64,000 bases of DNA, taken from contig CBDCXE010000003.1 of NCBI GenBank assembly GCA_965223725.1, positions 62,001-126,000 on the forward strand, written 5' to 3'. Positions 31,314 through 40,149 of this stretch are shown here, one piece after another (within the stretch, counting starts at the first letter, position 1; every line of letters begins with the position of its first letter). The stretch is from CBDCXE01 sp965223725 [NCBI: Nitrospinota bacterium]. Its GTDB lineage: Bacteria > Nitrospinota_A > UBA7883. A program made the translations under genes and the position numbers. The notes below the pieces were generated by a model that was not told the DNA's origin, did no database searches, and was given only the letters and a program-made list of their open reading frames with translations.

Positions 31314-32366
31314 ATGAAGTTTGCGCTGGGCCTTTTTCTGTTTGCGTCGATACTGGGCACGACCACCGAGGCGATGGCCGAACGGTATTTCTATTATGAC
31401 AGGGATTTTGGGTCGGACGCCTATTTCAACCCTGTGTCGTCGTTTGTCAACTATTCCGTGGATACGTTGCAGATCCCGGCGAGCTTCGACGATAAAGAGC
31501 TGGACGACCGATGGAACGAAGTACGCGAAAACCTGATAAACCCGGGCGCCGCCATAGAAAGCTCCGGCGGTGTCGATAATTTTATACATACCCAGATATT
31601 CCCGATTTATTACGATGACCGGTTTGCCGACTCGATCGAAATGATCCCGAACTACACCCTGCACCTGATCGGCGGCGGGATGGTCTATCGGAAAAACGTG
31701 GAATGGTTCGACGCCAGGGGCTATCGCTATTCCTGGCTCTGGGCCGCGACGCTCGGCATGGCGGCGGAGGTTGTGCAGGAGGTGCTGGAGAAAAAATCGA
31801 CCGACAGCGATGACGAGGTCGCCGACGTCTATATCTTCCGTCCGCTCGGCATGCTCCTGTTCAGCTTCGATGGCGTCTCCCGATTTTTTGCGGAGACGAT
31901 GGGGCTGGTGGAGTGGGCGCATATCCCGATGTATAACCTGCGCGAAGGCGGGCTGCGGAACCTGGGGCAGAATTTCGCCGCGCGGCCACCGCTGTTCGGC
32001 GAATCCGCGCCGGTCCGGCCTTTCATTTATTTCAGCGGCGTCACCCTTTTCGGCTTGTCGCACAGGGTTGGCGACGATGGTACGATATCATGGGGCGCCG
32101 GCTCCGCCGTGGTGGTGGCAGACCCGCTGGAGCTGCGGACAAGCGGCGGGTTGTTCTACGACAGGGCAGGCTCGCTGTTGGCCTCCATGATCGTCAACGG
32201 CACGGAGGACCTGGCCTTGCGGGTTAACATATACCCCGGCGCCATCTGGCGGTCGCCGTTGCTGCCCGGTTTTTTCCTGGGTGTCGATGATGATCGCAAC
32301 GCAATGGCTGGCGTGGCCATCGGCAATGTTCCCATCGGCGCGCTGTGGGGCGGCGCCGAAAAATAG
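31314..32366 (+). CDS. Exported protein of unknown function
   Basis: About 350 aa with a clear signal peptide (FALGLFLFASILGTTTEAMA, cleavage near AMA/ER). The mature part is rich in aromatic and glycine residues, with LHLIGGGMVYRKNVEWFDARG, YIFRPLGMLLFSFDGVSRFF and beta-like C-terminal segments, which suggests an outer-membrane or periplasmic location. I do not recognise the family. ATG 31314 is 13 bases after GAGGAGG; an in-frame TTG at 31305 has spacing 4 and is possible. A much longer reading frame runs upstream antisense to folBK but has no coding character. The next gene is an MFS transporter, 58 bp downstream. Confidence 0.7.
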   Translation: MKFALGLFLFASILGTTTEAMAERYFYYDRDFGSDAYFNPVSSFVNYSVDTLQIPASFDDKELDDRWNEVRENLINPGAAIESSGGVDNFIHTQIFPIYYDDRFADSIEMIPNYTLHLIGGGMVYRKNVEWFDARGYRYSWLWAATLGMAAEVVQEVLEKKSTDSDDEVADVYIFRPLGMLLFSFDGVSRFFAETMGLVEWAHIPMYNLREGGLRNLGQNFAARPPLFGESAPVRPFIYFSGVTLFGLSHRVGDDGTISWGAGSAVVVADPLELRTSGGLFYDRAGSLLASMIVNGTEDLALRVNIYPGAIWRSPLLPGFFLGVDDDRNAMAGVAIGNVPIGALWGGAEK

Positions 32367-32424
32367 CGGTTATCCTGGGCGGTAGCTGTGTCCCTTTGCG
32401 CCGGTTCCGTGTTATCTTGAAACC

Positions 32425-33651
32425 ATGACACAGGAAACGAGAATTATTGTTATTGCCAGCTCGGCGCATGTTCTGACGCATATGTTTGTGCTGATTTTTC
32501 CGGCGATCGTTCTCCCATTTTCCCGGGAGAGCGGGATACCGGCGTCGGAAATATTCCCCGCCGGGTTCTATATGTACATGCTGTACGGCGTGATGGCGCT
32601 GCCCGCCGGCTATTTCTCCGACAACTGGTCCCGGGTGGCGATCCTGAAAATATGCGTGGGCGGGATGAGCGTGTCCGCGCTGTTCGTGGCGTTTTCCCAC
32701 AGCTTGCTGTCGCTCACCATCTCCATGGCGTTCATCGGTTTGTTTTGCGGGTTGTACCACCCGCCGGCGCTGGGGCTGATCGCGCACCAGATCGAGAAGC
32801 AGGGCCGGGCCCACGGCATCAACGGCATCTTCGGCAATGTAGGCATAGCGGCGGCGCCGCTGTTCTCCGGGTTGGTTCTGCTCTCCCATAACTGGCGATT
32901 GATATATCTGCTGATCGCTGCCATGGGGTTTGTGGGGCTGGCCATAATCTACGCCTTGCCGATCCGCGAAGTGCGGACCGAGGACAGTTGCGCGGACGTG
33001 ATCGAAGATGAAGATGGCGCCAACAACCGCATCAAATATTTTCTGATCCTCTGCGCGACGATGACCATATCGGGCCTGGTCTATCGCGCCAACATGACTG
33101 CCCTGCCGGTGATGTTCGAGACCCGCGCGCTCGACTTGTTATCGGATATCAAGATGATGTTCACCCGGTTCGAATCGGACGACACCATGTCGGGGGTGTC
33201 GGCGCTGGTGGTCTCCACGCTGTTCCTGTTCAGCATGATGGCGCAATATGTGGGGGGGCGGCTGGCGGACGTGGCGGATCTGCGCAAGGCTTATTTTGCG
33301 TTTCTGGTGATGACGGTTCCGTTCGCCATCGGCATGTATCTGCTGTTTAACCTGCCGTTATATTTCGCGGCGGCGGGGCTGGCGTTTTTCACCCTGGGCA
33401 TCCAGCCGATCGAGAACAGCCTGGTGTCGAAGTTTATTCCGTGCAAATGGCTCTCCACCGGATATGGGATAAAGTTCACGCTGGTGTTCGGCATCGGTTC
33501 GCTGGCGGTTTATCAGGTGGCGTTTGTGGATCAGCGATGGGGGCTGCCGCATATATATTCGCTGCTGGCCATAGAGGCAGCCGTCATGGCCGCCATAGCC
33601 GCCGCGCTGATCTACGCCTCCCGCGCCATACCCAGGGTCGCTAATAGTTAG
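32425..33651 (+). CDS. MFS transporter
   Basis: A 408-aa polytopic protein with about 12 membrane segments. The loop 2-3 motif appears as GYFSDNWSRVAILK, and GLFCGLYHPPALGLIAHQIE followed by GRAHGINGIFGNVGIAAAP is reminiscent of the fosmidomycin-resistance-like subfamily of the major facilitator superfamily. The substrate is unknown. It follows the exported unknown gene on the same strand. A 7-bp stem hairpin lies 10 bases after the stop. Confidence 0.87.
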   Translation: MTQETRIIVIASSAHVLTHMFVLIFPAIVLPFSRESGIPASEIFPAGFYMYMLYGVMALPAGYFSDNWSRVAILKICVGGMSVSALFVAFSHSLLSLTISMAFIGLFCGLYHPPALGLIAHQIEKQGRAHGINGIFGNVGIAAAPLFSGLVLLSHNWRLIYLLIAAMGFVGLAIIYALPIREVRTEDSCADVIEDEDGANNRIKYFLILCATMTISGLVYRANMTALPVMFETRALDLLSDIKMMFTRFESDDTMSGVSALVVSTLFLFSMMAQYVGGRLADVADLRKAYFAFLVMTVPFAIGMYLLFNLPLYFAAAGLAFFTLGIQPIENSLVSKFIPCKWLSTGYGIKFTLVFGIGSLAVYQVAFVDQRWGLPHIYSLLAIEAAVMAAIAAALIYASRAIPRVANS

Positions 33652-33661
33652 GTGGCGCTGG

Positions 33662-33679
33662 ACAGCTTAGCCAAGCTGT
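33662..33679 (+). terminator. Hairpin after MFS gene, weak terminator
   Basis: ACAGCTT-AGCC-AAGCTGT, a perfect 7-bp stem with a 4-base loop, 10 bases after the MFS stop. It is followed by AATAAAATCTT rather than a T-run, so intrinsic termination would be weak. It marks the left edge of the AT-rich insert. Confidence 0.4.
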
Positions 33680-33748
33680 AATAAAATCTTGCCATGGGCA
33701 AAAAGGAAATAAAAAAGGACTCATCAGAAATTTCCTGGAATTGAATGT

Positions 33749-35335
33749 ATGGGGAACACTACAAAAAAATTAAGTGAGCTATTGGAATCAATTGAAAAGG
33801 GTCAATTGATTTTACCTGAAATACAACGAGATTTTGTATGGTCCAGAAGAAATGTTCTGCTTCTGTTTGACTCGCTCTATAAAGGTCTCCCAATCGGTCA
33901 CATGCTTGTGTGGAAGACTGAAAAACTGGTTGGAGGGAGAAAGAGTGTCAAATTCAAGCATGGGGACGTTATTGATAGTATGTATGGGTACCTCCTTGAC
34001 GGGCAGCAAAGATTGACAGCGATCGGGTTGGTCAAAGATGGGCATGATGACTATCCGCTAATGTTTTCGTTACGCGATGGAACAGATAAAAACAAGTTCA
34101 CCTGGCGCTCGCGCTCAAGAAAATATGACCCATGGCTGATGCCAGTAACTGAGTTATTAGACAGGCATTTGGGTATTAATAGTGTTATTGAACGTTTGGA
34201 TGCACAAATACCTGATTTCAACAAAGATGTTCATGGAAACCAGGTTTACGGAGAAATTGGCAAAGTACAAGACATATTAAAGTATCAAGTAGGCATTACA
34301 GAGTTTTCAAGCAATGATTATAACAAGGCTACCGAACTTTTTATTCGATTCAATTCAACAGGGAAAAAGCTTAATAGAACTGATTTGGCGTTAGCTGAGT
34401 TGGCATTGAAAATACCTAGGTTTGTATCTGATGATATGAATCAAACAACAAGCAAACTTCGCGCGGATGGTTATAATTTCACACCTCAGTTCCTGATTCA
34501 ATGCCTTGCTGCCGTCCATATAAACAGATTAAAATTAAAGGACCCGGAAGAGTTCTGGAATCCAAAAATACCTTACGATATTAAAATCTCATGGAAAAAA
34601 ACTATAAAAGGAATATTTAAGGTTACTGAACTTCTTTCTGGCACGGTCCATTGGAAATCATCAGATATAATTCCGTCTTTCAATACTCTTATACCACTTA
34701 TTTACATTCTTGCTCGGGGGAAAGCTCTTTCACTAAGCGATAGAAAGCTAGCAAGAAAATGGTTGATCCTTGCTACAGTTCATGGCTACTTCAGCGGTCA
34801 ATCAGATACGAAAATAGATAGACTATTAAGATATTTGAAAAATGATTGCACGATAACCAGGTTATGGAAGTTATCAAGAAAGGAATTGCCAAAGCTAAAA
34901 GCAGACGATTTTGATACGAACCGAAAGTCTGGCGCGATAATGGCTCTTTATGTTTCTATGCTAATAGATTCTGCAGCAAGGGACTGGGGTGAGGGTAAGA
35001 CAAAGCTGGATGGAAGCGTTGTTGGACATTTGGCCGGTCTTGAAATCCACCATATATTTCCAAGGGCTTTGTTATTTAGAAATGGATATCCAAGTCATGA
35101 AATAAATACTTTTGCAAACTATGCAATCATTAGCAAAGGAGCAAATATTAATATACTGGCAAAAGAGCCATGCGATTATTTTCTCGAGTCAAAACGAAAT
35201 ATAGACAGGAAGCAGCTTCGTGTGCAATGTATTCCTGTGGATAATGATCTTTGGAAAGTTGATAAATATAAAGAATTCATCTCTAAAAGACGCAGTATAT
35301 TAGCAAAAAGAGCAAATTCATACCTTAACAAATAG
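33749..35335 (+). CDS. DUF262/DUF1524 protein, GmrSD/SspE-like putative defence nuclease
   Basis: A 528-aa protein. The N-terminal DUF262 (ParB/sulfiredoxin-like) domain has ILPEIQRDFVW and DGQQRLT (residues 84-90), the nucleotide-hydrolysis motif known from GmrS and SspE. The C-terminus has an HNH-like DUF1524 segment, EIHHIFPRALL near residue 433, followed by FANYAIISKGANINIL. Such proteins are modification-dependent (type IV-like) nucleases or phosphorothioation-linked effectors that restrict phage DNA. Base composition is sharply AT-rich with frequent AAA, ATA and TTA codons, unlike all neighbours, indicating horizontal acquisition. No modification or partner genes are adjacent, so it is either stand-alone or an orphan. 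A 16-codon ORF (33694-33744) lies just upstream. Confidence 0.82.
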   Translation: MGNTTKKLSELLESIEKGQLILPEIQRDFVWSRRNVLLLFDSLYKGLPIGHMLVWKTEKLVGGRKSVKFKHGDVIDSMYGYLLDGQQRLTAIGLVKDGHDDYPLMFSLRDGTDKNKFTWRSRSRKYDPWLMPVTELLDRHLGINSVIERLDAQIPDFNKDVHGNQVYGEIGKVQDILKYQVGITEFSSNDYNKATELFIRFNSTGKKLNRTDLALAELALKIPRFVSDDMNQTTSKLRADGYNFTPQFLIQCLAAVHINRLKLKDPEEFWNPKIPYDIKISWKKTIKGIFKVTELLSGTVHWKSSDIIPSFNTLIPLIYILARGKALSLSDRKLARKWLILATVHGYFSGQSDTKIDRLLRYLKNDCTITRLWKLSRKELPKLKADDFDTNRKSGAIMALYVSMLIDSAARDWGEGKTKLDGSVVGHLAGLEIHHIFPRALLFRNGYPSHEINTFANYAIISKGANINILAKEPCDYFLESKRNIDRKQLRVQCIPVDNDLWKVDKYKEFISKRRSILAKRANSYLNK

Positions 35336-35381
35336 ATTAATGACTAATCTTGCATATTCGCTTATCTCGCTATTGTGATTA

Positions 35382-35413
35382 CGCTGGCGCCAAGGTGCCC
35401 ATTCCCGCCAGCG
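35382..35413. repeat. GC-rich 8-bp inverted repeat in AT-rich flank
   Basis: CGCTGGCG (35382-35389) and CGCCAGCG (35406-35413) form a perfect 8-bp stem with a 16-base loop, 46 bp after the DUF262 gene. There is no following T-run. It may be a factor-independent pause site, an insertion end or a regulator site. Confidence 0.5.
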
Positions 35414-35454
35414 ACAGATTATTTACCTAGTATCATAATATATATTATTTATCC

Positions 35455-35483
35455 TTGACATCAGCGTCATATGGGTATAGATT
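35455..35483 (+). promoter_or_regulatory. Probable sigma-70 promoter for lepB
   Basis: TTGACA (35455-35460), 17-bp spacer, TAGATT (35478-35483), about 100 bp upstream of the lepB ATG within an otherwise AT-rich 247-bp gap. The -35 is perfect, the -10 is moderate. Confidence 0.5.
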
Positions 35484-35582
35484 ATATAACTAGTAATGTT
35501 AATATTGATTATGGTGTATGGTATGAGTTGGATATGAATTAGGGTCTGCATTGTTGGTTTTTTTCGGTTATACTGATGGCCT

Positions 35583-36245
35583 ATGTATAAAACGATCGTT
35601 GCGAAAGTCCGGCATTATTCTGTCGAGGTTCTGAAAACCGCCCTGGTGGCCTTGGTCATCACCGCTGTCCTGAAAAGCGCGGTGGTGGAGGCGACGCAGA
35701 TCTATGGCGCGTCGATGACCCCCACCCTGATGGAAGGCGATTACGTATTCGTCAACAAGTTCAAATACGGCCTGCACCTGCCGTTCAAGGATAAAATGGC
35801 GTTCGTCTGGTCCAGCCCGGACCGGGGCGATGTGGTGACGCTGCTGCCGCCGGAGAAATCTCATGCCGGCAAGGACAAGACCTATATCAAACGGGTCGTC
35901 GCCATTGCGGGCGACCGGGTGGAGATGATCGACGCGAGGCTTTTTATAAACGGATCCCCCGTCGAATCGCAGCAGTCCGACCGTTACGATTTCATCTATA
36001 CCGAGTCGTTGGATGGAAAGGTTTTCAGCGTTGTTAAATCGAACCCGGTCTCGCACTTCGAGCCGATAATCGTGCCGGAGGGCAGCGTGTTTGTGATCGG
36101 CGACAATCGCGACAACAGCTATGATTCCCGCGACTGGGGCCCGCTGCCGGTGGAAAACATCAAGGGCAAGGCGGTGATAATCTACTTTTCGAAGACGGTT
36201 TCGCACGGGCTAAATTATATCAAGAGAGTAGGAGGATTGTTGTAG
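35583..36245 (+). CDS. lepB: Signal peptidase I
   Basis: A 220-aa membrane protease with one N-terminal hydrophobic segment (about residues 18-34). The catalytic serine is in GASMTPTL (Ser44) and the general-base lysine in YIKRVVAIAGD (Lys103). The C-terminal signature GDNRDNSYDSRDWGPLP is present. It cleaves signal peptides of secreted proteins on the periplasmic face. It is convergent with radC (21-bp gap). Base composition returns to the window norm here. Confidence 0.96.
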   Translation: MYKTIVAKVRHYSVEVLKTALVALVITAVLKSAVVEATQIYGASMTPTLMEGDYVFVNKFKYGLHLPFKDKMAFVWSSPDRGDVVTLLPPEKSHAGKDKTYIKRVVAIAGDRVEMIDARLFINGSPVESQQSDRYDFIYTESLDGKVFSVVKSNPVSHFEPIIVPEGSVFVIGDNRDNSYDSRDWGPLPVENIKGKAVIIYFSKTVSHGLNYIKRVGGLL

Positions 36246-36266
36246 GCCGGCCCGACGGGGCGCTTG

Positions 36267-37004
36267 CTATTTCCACATCTTTTTGCTCAGCTTGTCGAAT
36301 TCGTTTTCGAACTGTTTTATCAGCCCATCATTTGCAAACGAAAAATAATCGTTGGTTGCAATAATCAGATGATCCCGCAGCCAGAGATCGGAAAACCGCC
36401 CGGCGACATATAGCTGGCGGGTCAGGTTGATGTCCTGCTTCGATGGCGTCGGATCGCCGCCCGGATGGTTGTGGGCGATCACTATGCTGACCGCGGCGTG
36501 GGCCAGCGCCTTTTCTATCACCTGGCGTGGATGCAACGCCACCGAGCTGGCAGTGCCGGTGGTCAGCCGCTCCTCATGCAGGATCGCGTTTTGCGAGTTG
36601 AGATAGAGGATATGGAAACATTCGTTCCTCTCGCCCCGCATGGTGTGCATGAAATAGTCGAGCGCGTCTGAAAACGAGTTCAAGTAATCCTCGCGGATGA
36701 TCCTCTCCCGCAAAAACTTACGGGCGATCGACTGGATCAGCCGTACACCAAACGCGTTGCTGGGTCCGATGCCGTTTATCTTTTGCAGGTCGTCAATGGA
36801 AGCTTCCAGCACACCAGACAAACCGCCGAATTGATTCAGCGCGTCGCGGGCCGCCTGCTTGCAATCCTTGCGCGGTGTGGCCAGGGTCAGCAACAACTCC
36901 ACGATTTCGTCATCGGTGAATTTATCTAGTCCGAACTCAAGGAATTTTTCCCGCAGACGACGGCGATGCCCGGCGCCTTTTCCAGCTTGGTTATCCGCGT
37001 TCAT
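36267..37004 (-). CDS. radC: RadC family JAB-domain protein
   Basis: A 245-aa protein with an N-terminal helix-hairpin-helix region (LQKINGIGPSNAFGVRLIQ) and a C-terminal JAMM/MPN+ domain with zinc motif AHNHPGGDPTPSKQD. RadC proteins were linked to DNA repair historically, but their biochemical role is unresolved; some are associated with mobile elements. This is the last gene of a minus-strand series and its ATG directly follows the ubiA stop. Confidence 0.94.
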   Translation of the reverse strand: MNADNQAGKGAGHRRRLREKFLEFGLDKFTDDEIVELLLTLATPRKDCKQAARDALNQFGGLSGVLEASIDDLQKINGIGPSNAFGVRLIQSIARKFLRERIIREDYLNSFSDALDYFMHTMRGERNECFHILYLNSQNAILHEERLTTGTASSVALHPRQVIEKALAHAAVSIVIAHNHPGGDPTPSKQDINLTRQLYVAGRFSDLWLRDHLIIATNDYFSFANDGLIKQFENEFDKLSKKMWK

Positions 37005-37859
37005 TTATCCGACCAGCGTGATATCGGCGATGGTAAACAGCATCAGGCCGACGCTGATGATACCGTTGGCGTTGAAAAACGCGATGTTCACACGGCTCAG
37101 GTCGTCCGCCTTGACGATGGAATGTTCATACATAAGCATCATTGCCGTAAACACAATACCCGCGATATATAGCCACGATAACGGCGATATGAAAGCAACC
37201 AGGGCCAATAGCGCGATCATGACCCCGTGGAATCCGGCCGCCATTTTTAACGCCTTGGCCACACCGAACTTGCCCGGGAGAGAGTTAAGTCCAGTCTGCT
37301 TATCAAACTCCGCATCCTGGCAGGAATATATCGTGTCCAGCCCAGCCAGCCAGAACAGCACAGCCGCGCCCAGTGTCGCCGATACCAGCGAGATTTCTTC
37401 GCGCACAGCAACCCACGCACCGATCGGCGCCAGCGCCAACGCCAGACCCAGATAAAAGTGGGAGTATGCCGTGAATCGTTTTGTATAGGAATAGAAAAAC
37501 ACTATGGCCAGAGCCGGAAACGATAGCGCCAAGGCCAACGGATTAATCATCCAGCAGACAGCGATAAAACCGATGGCGCAGACCAGGGTGAAAATAATGT
37601 ATTGCGTCCTGTCGACAGATCCAGCTGGAAGCGCACGGTTTTTGGTGCGGGGGTTGTCCTGGTCGAACCGCTGGTCGGTCAGCCGGTTAAACGCCATCGC
37701 CGCTGATCGGGCGAAAAACATACCGAGCACGATAAGGCCAAACAGCCGCCACCCGGGCCAGCCCTCCGCCGCGATGAAAGCGCCCATGATCGCAAACGGC
37801 AGGGCGAAAACCGTATGCTGGATTTTTATGTCCCGCAAGATTTCTGTCAGCCAGTTCAT
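37005..37859 (-). CDS. ubiA: UbiA-family aromatic prenyltransferase
   Basis: A 284-aa integral membrane protein with eight or nine hydrophobic helices and both Asp-rich motifs: FNRLTDQRFDQDNPRTKNR (first) and DTIYSCQDAEFDKQTGLNSL (second). It attaches an isoprenoid chain to an aromatic acid. The sequence pattern fits UbiA or the futalosine-pathway homologue MqnP; without the rest of the quinone pathway the product (ubiquinone or menaquinone) cannot be decided. It lies 17 bp after the helicase gene and abuts radC. Confidence 0.9.
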   Translation of the reverse strand: MNWLTEILRDIKIQHTVFALPFAIMGAFIAAEGWPGWRLFGLIVLGMFFARSAAMAFNRLTDQRFDQDNPRTKNRALPAGSVDRTQYIIFTLVCAIGFIAVCWMINPLALALSFPALAIVFFYSYTKRFTAYSHFYLGLALALAPIGAWVAVREEISLVSATLGAAVLFWLAGLDTIYSCQDAEFDKQTGLNSLPGKFGVAKALKMAAGFHGVMIALLALVAFISPLSWLYIAGIVFTAMMLMYEHSIVKADDLSRVNIAFFNANGIISVGLMLFTIADITLVG

Positions 37860-37876
37860 ATCAGCAGTTTTCTCGC

Positions 37877-40135
37877 TTACCCAACAATGGTAAGGTTAGC
37901 AAATTTCTTCATAAGTTTCCGCGCGCCATATTTGGGGAAGTATATTGTGATTTTCGCTTTATCACCTTTGCCCTCGATTTTCTTGATCTCGCCATTGCTA
38001 AACTGTGGGTGGGTCACTTTCACACCGACCTTTAACCCATCGATGGAGCGCTCTTCTTCTTTACCAAATGGTGATTGTCTTGTGGGAGAGCTGTCGTATG
38101 CTGCAACAGGCTTTGATCTTTTCATTGGATAACGTGTGTTATCCCACACGGGGCTGGCGCGTCCTGTACCTTTCTCCGCCTTCAGCAGATCCACCGGAAG
38201 GTCATCCAGAAAACGGGACGGCATATTAGCCTTGGAAACGCCCATCAAGCGGCGATTCATCGCATGCGACAGATAGAGCCTCTCCTGCGCGCGGGTCATG
38301 GCCACATACAAAAGCCTTCGCTCCTCCTGCATCTGCGCCGGGTCATCCTTTGACAATGCATGCGGAAAAATATTTTCTTCAAGGCCGGTGACGAATACCA
38401 CCGGGAACTCCAGCCCTTTGCTGATATGGACCGTCATCATTTTGATCGTACCCTCCCCCTCCTCGACCTTGTCCGCATCGGAGACCAGCGCCGCCTGATC
38501 CAAAAACTCCACCATGGAGTCCGACCTGGTCCGCTCGGTGAAGTCGGTGGCGGCGTTGATCAGCTCGTTCAGGTTTTCCAAACGCGAGAACGATTCGCTC
38601 TGCTTGTCCTCCTCGAGCCATTTCACATAACCGGTCGCTGGCAGCGACTGCGCCAAAGCCTCACCAGGGTCGAGGGTGGAGGCGTATGTCCTGATAGTAG
38701 AAAGTATCTCTCGAAATGCTTCCAGTTTCGCCGCCGCGCCGCTGTTTAATCCTTCGATCGACCCGATGTCGTCCAGCATGGCGCCGGGCGTCGATCCATT
38801 TGCTATAGCAGATAGTTCTAGCTTGCCAACCGTAGTGGCGCCGATACCGCGGGGAGGGCTGTTGATAATTCGCTTGAGGCTGACGCTGTCGAATGGGTTG
38901 AGCGCGGTACGGAAATAGGCAAGTATATCCTTGACCTCTTTCCTGTCATAGAACTTCAACCCGCCGAATATCTGGTATGGGAATCCCTCCCGCCGCAAGA
39001 TATCTTCCAGAACGCGGGACTGGGAGTTTGTGCGGTAAAAAATCGCGATATCCTTCAGGTTGACATTCTCGCGTTTCACCAGCTTCTGGATGCACTGCAC
39101 CACAAACTCCGCTTCCTCGATATCGTTGTACGCTGTGAATAGTGTCACCGCGTTGCCCGCTTCGTTTTCTGTCCACAGCTTTTTATCTTTGCGGCTATGG
39201 TTGCGCTCCACCACGGCGGAAGCGGCGCGCAGGATGTTCGATGTGGAGCGATAGTTCTGCTCCAGCATTACAATTTTCGCTTCTGGATAATCTTTTTCGA
39301 AGTTGAGTATGTTACCGATATCCGCGCCGCGCCATTGATAGATCGACTGGTCGTCATCACCTACCACACAGATGTTTCGTTTCTCGCCGCTGAGCAGACG
39401 GATCAGCCGATACTGCGCCAGGTTGGTATCCTGGAATTCATCCACCAGCAGATGCTCGAACCGATCCTGAAATCGACCTCGCAGCTCATCGTCCTGTTGT
39501 AACAGCCGGACCGATTTGCCCAGCAGATCATCGAAGTCCATGCATTTCGATTCCATCAGCTTCCGCTCGTACAGGTAAAACAATTTCGAAAATTCAGCGT
39601 CGCGCCGGCCATACGATTTCTCAGCTTCCTCCGGCCCTTCCAGCCGGTTTTTGAATCGGGAAATCAGGGCGCCAGCCTTGCGGGCGGGGTAGAGCTTCTC
39701 GTCCACACCGATTTCCTTGAGGCAGTTTTTGATCAGCCGGGTCTGGTCCTGCGCGTCGTACACGGCGAAATCTTTCGGGTAGTTAATCCGGTCGGCGTGC
39801 CGTCGCAATATGCGCAGGCAAGCGGAATGGAACGTGGATATCCAGATATCGAACCGGCCGCGATTGAGCAGGGCCATGGTCCTATGCTTCATCTCCGCCG
39901 CCGCCTTGTTGGTGAATGTCAGCGCCATTATCTGGTCCGGATATACGCCGCGCTCCACCAGCCGGGCGATGCGGTATGTGATCACTCTGGTTTTGCCCGA
40001 TCCTGCGCCTGCCAGAATAAGCAGGGGGCCGTCTGATATGTTCACCGCCTCGAGCTGTTTGTCGTTCAGCTCTTTACCAAGACGCTCGTCACTTAATAAA
40101 TCTGCAGCAGGTTCGTTGAAAGGAAGGTTTTGCAT
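37877..40135 (-). CDS. UvrD/PcrA/Rep-type superfamily 1A DNA helicase
   Basis: A 752-aa helicase with Walker A ILAGAGSGKTRVITYRI (residues 40-56), motif II LLVDEFQDTN, motif III VGDDDQSIYQWRGA, motif V TVHISKGLEF and motif VI YVAMTRAQERLYL. The C-terminal tail has a PcrA-like Tudor segment (VGVKVTHPQFSNGEI). It unwinds DNA 3' to 5' in nucleotide excision and mismatch repair and clears replication obstacles. It sits between the VKOR-DsbA gene and ubiA with gaps of 14 and 17 bp, so it shares their transcript. Confidence 0.96.
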   Translation of the reverse strand: MQNLPFNEPAADLLSDERLGKELNDKQLEAVNISDGPLLILAGAGSGKTRVITYRIARLVERGVYPDQIMALTFTNKAAAEMKHRTMALLNRGRFDIWISTFHSACLRILRRHADRINYPKDFAVYDAQDQTRLIKNCLKEIGVDEKLYPARKAGALISRFKNRLEGPEEAEKSYGRRDAEFSKLFYLYERKLMESKCMDFDDLLGKSVRLLQQDDELRGRFQDRFEHLLVDEFQDTNLAQYRLIRLLSGEKRNICVVGDDDQSIYQWRGADIGNILNFEKDYPEAKIVMLEQNYRSTSNILRAASAVVERNHSRKDKKLWTENEAGNAVTLFTAYNDIEEAEFVVQCIQKLVKRENVNLKDIAIFYRTNSQSRVLEDILRREGFPYQIFGGLKFYDRKEVKDILAYFRTALNPFDSVSLKRIINSPPRGIGATTVGKLELSAIANGSTPGAMLDDIGSIEGLNSGAAAKLEAFREILSTIRTYASTLDPGEALAQSLPATGYVKWLEEDKQSESFSRLENLNELINAATDFTERTRSDSMVEFLDQAALVSDADKVEEGEGTIKMMTVHISKGLEFPVVFVTGLEENIFPHALSKDDPAQMQEERRLLYVAMTRAQERLYLSHAMNRRLMGVSKANMPSRFLDDLPVDLLKAEKGTGRASPVWDNTRYPMKRSKPVAAYDSSPTRQSPFGKEEERSIDGLKVGVKVTHPQFSNGEIKKIEGKGDKAKITIYFPKYGARKLMKKFANLTIVG

Positions 40136-40149
40136 CGCCTGTGGTCGCG

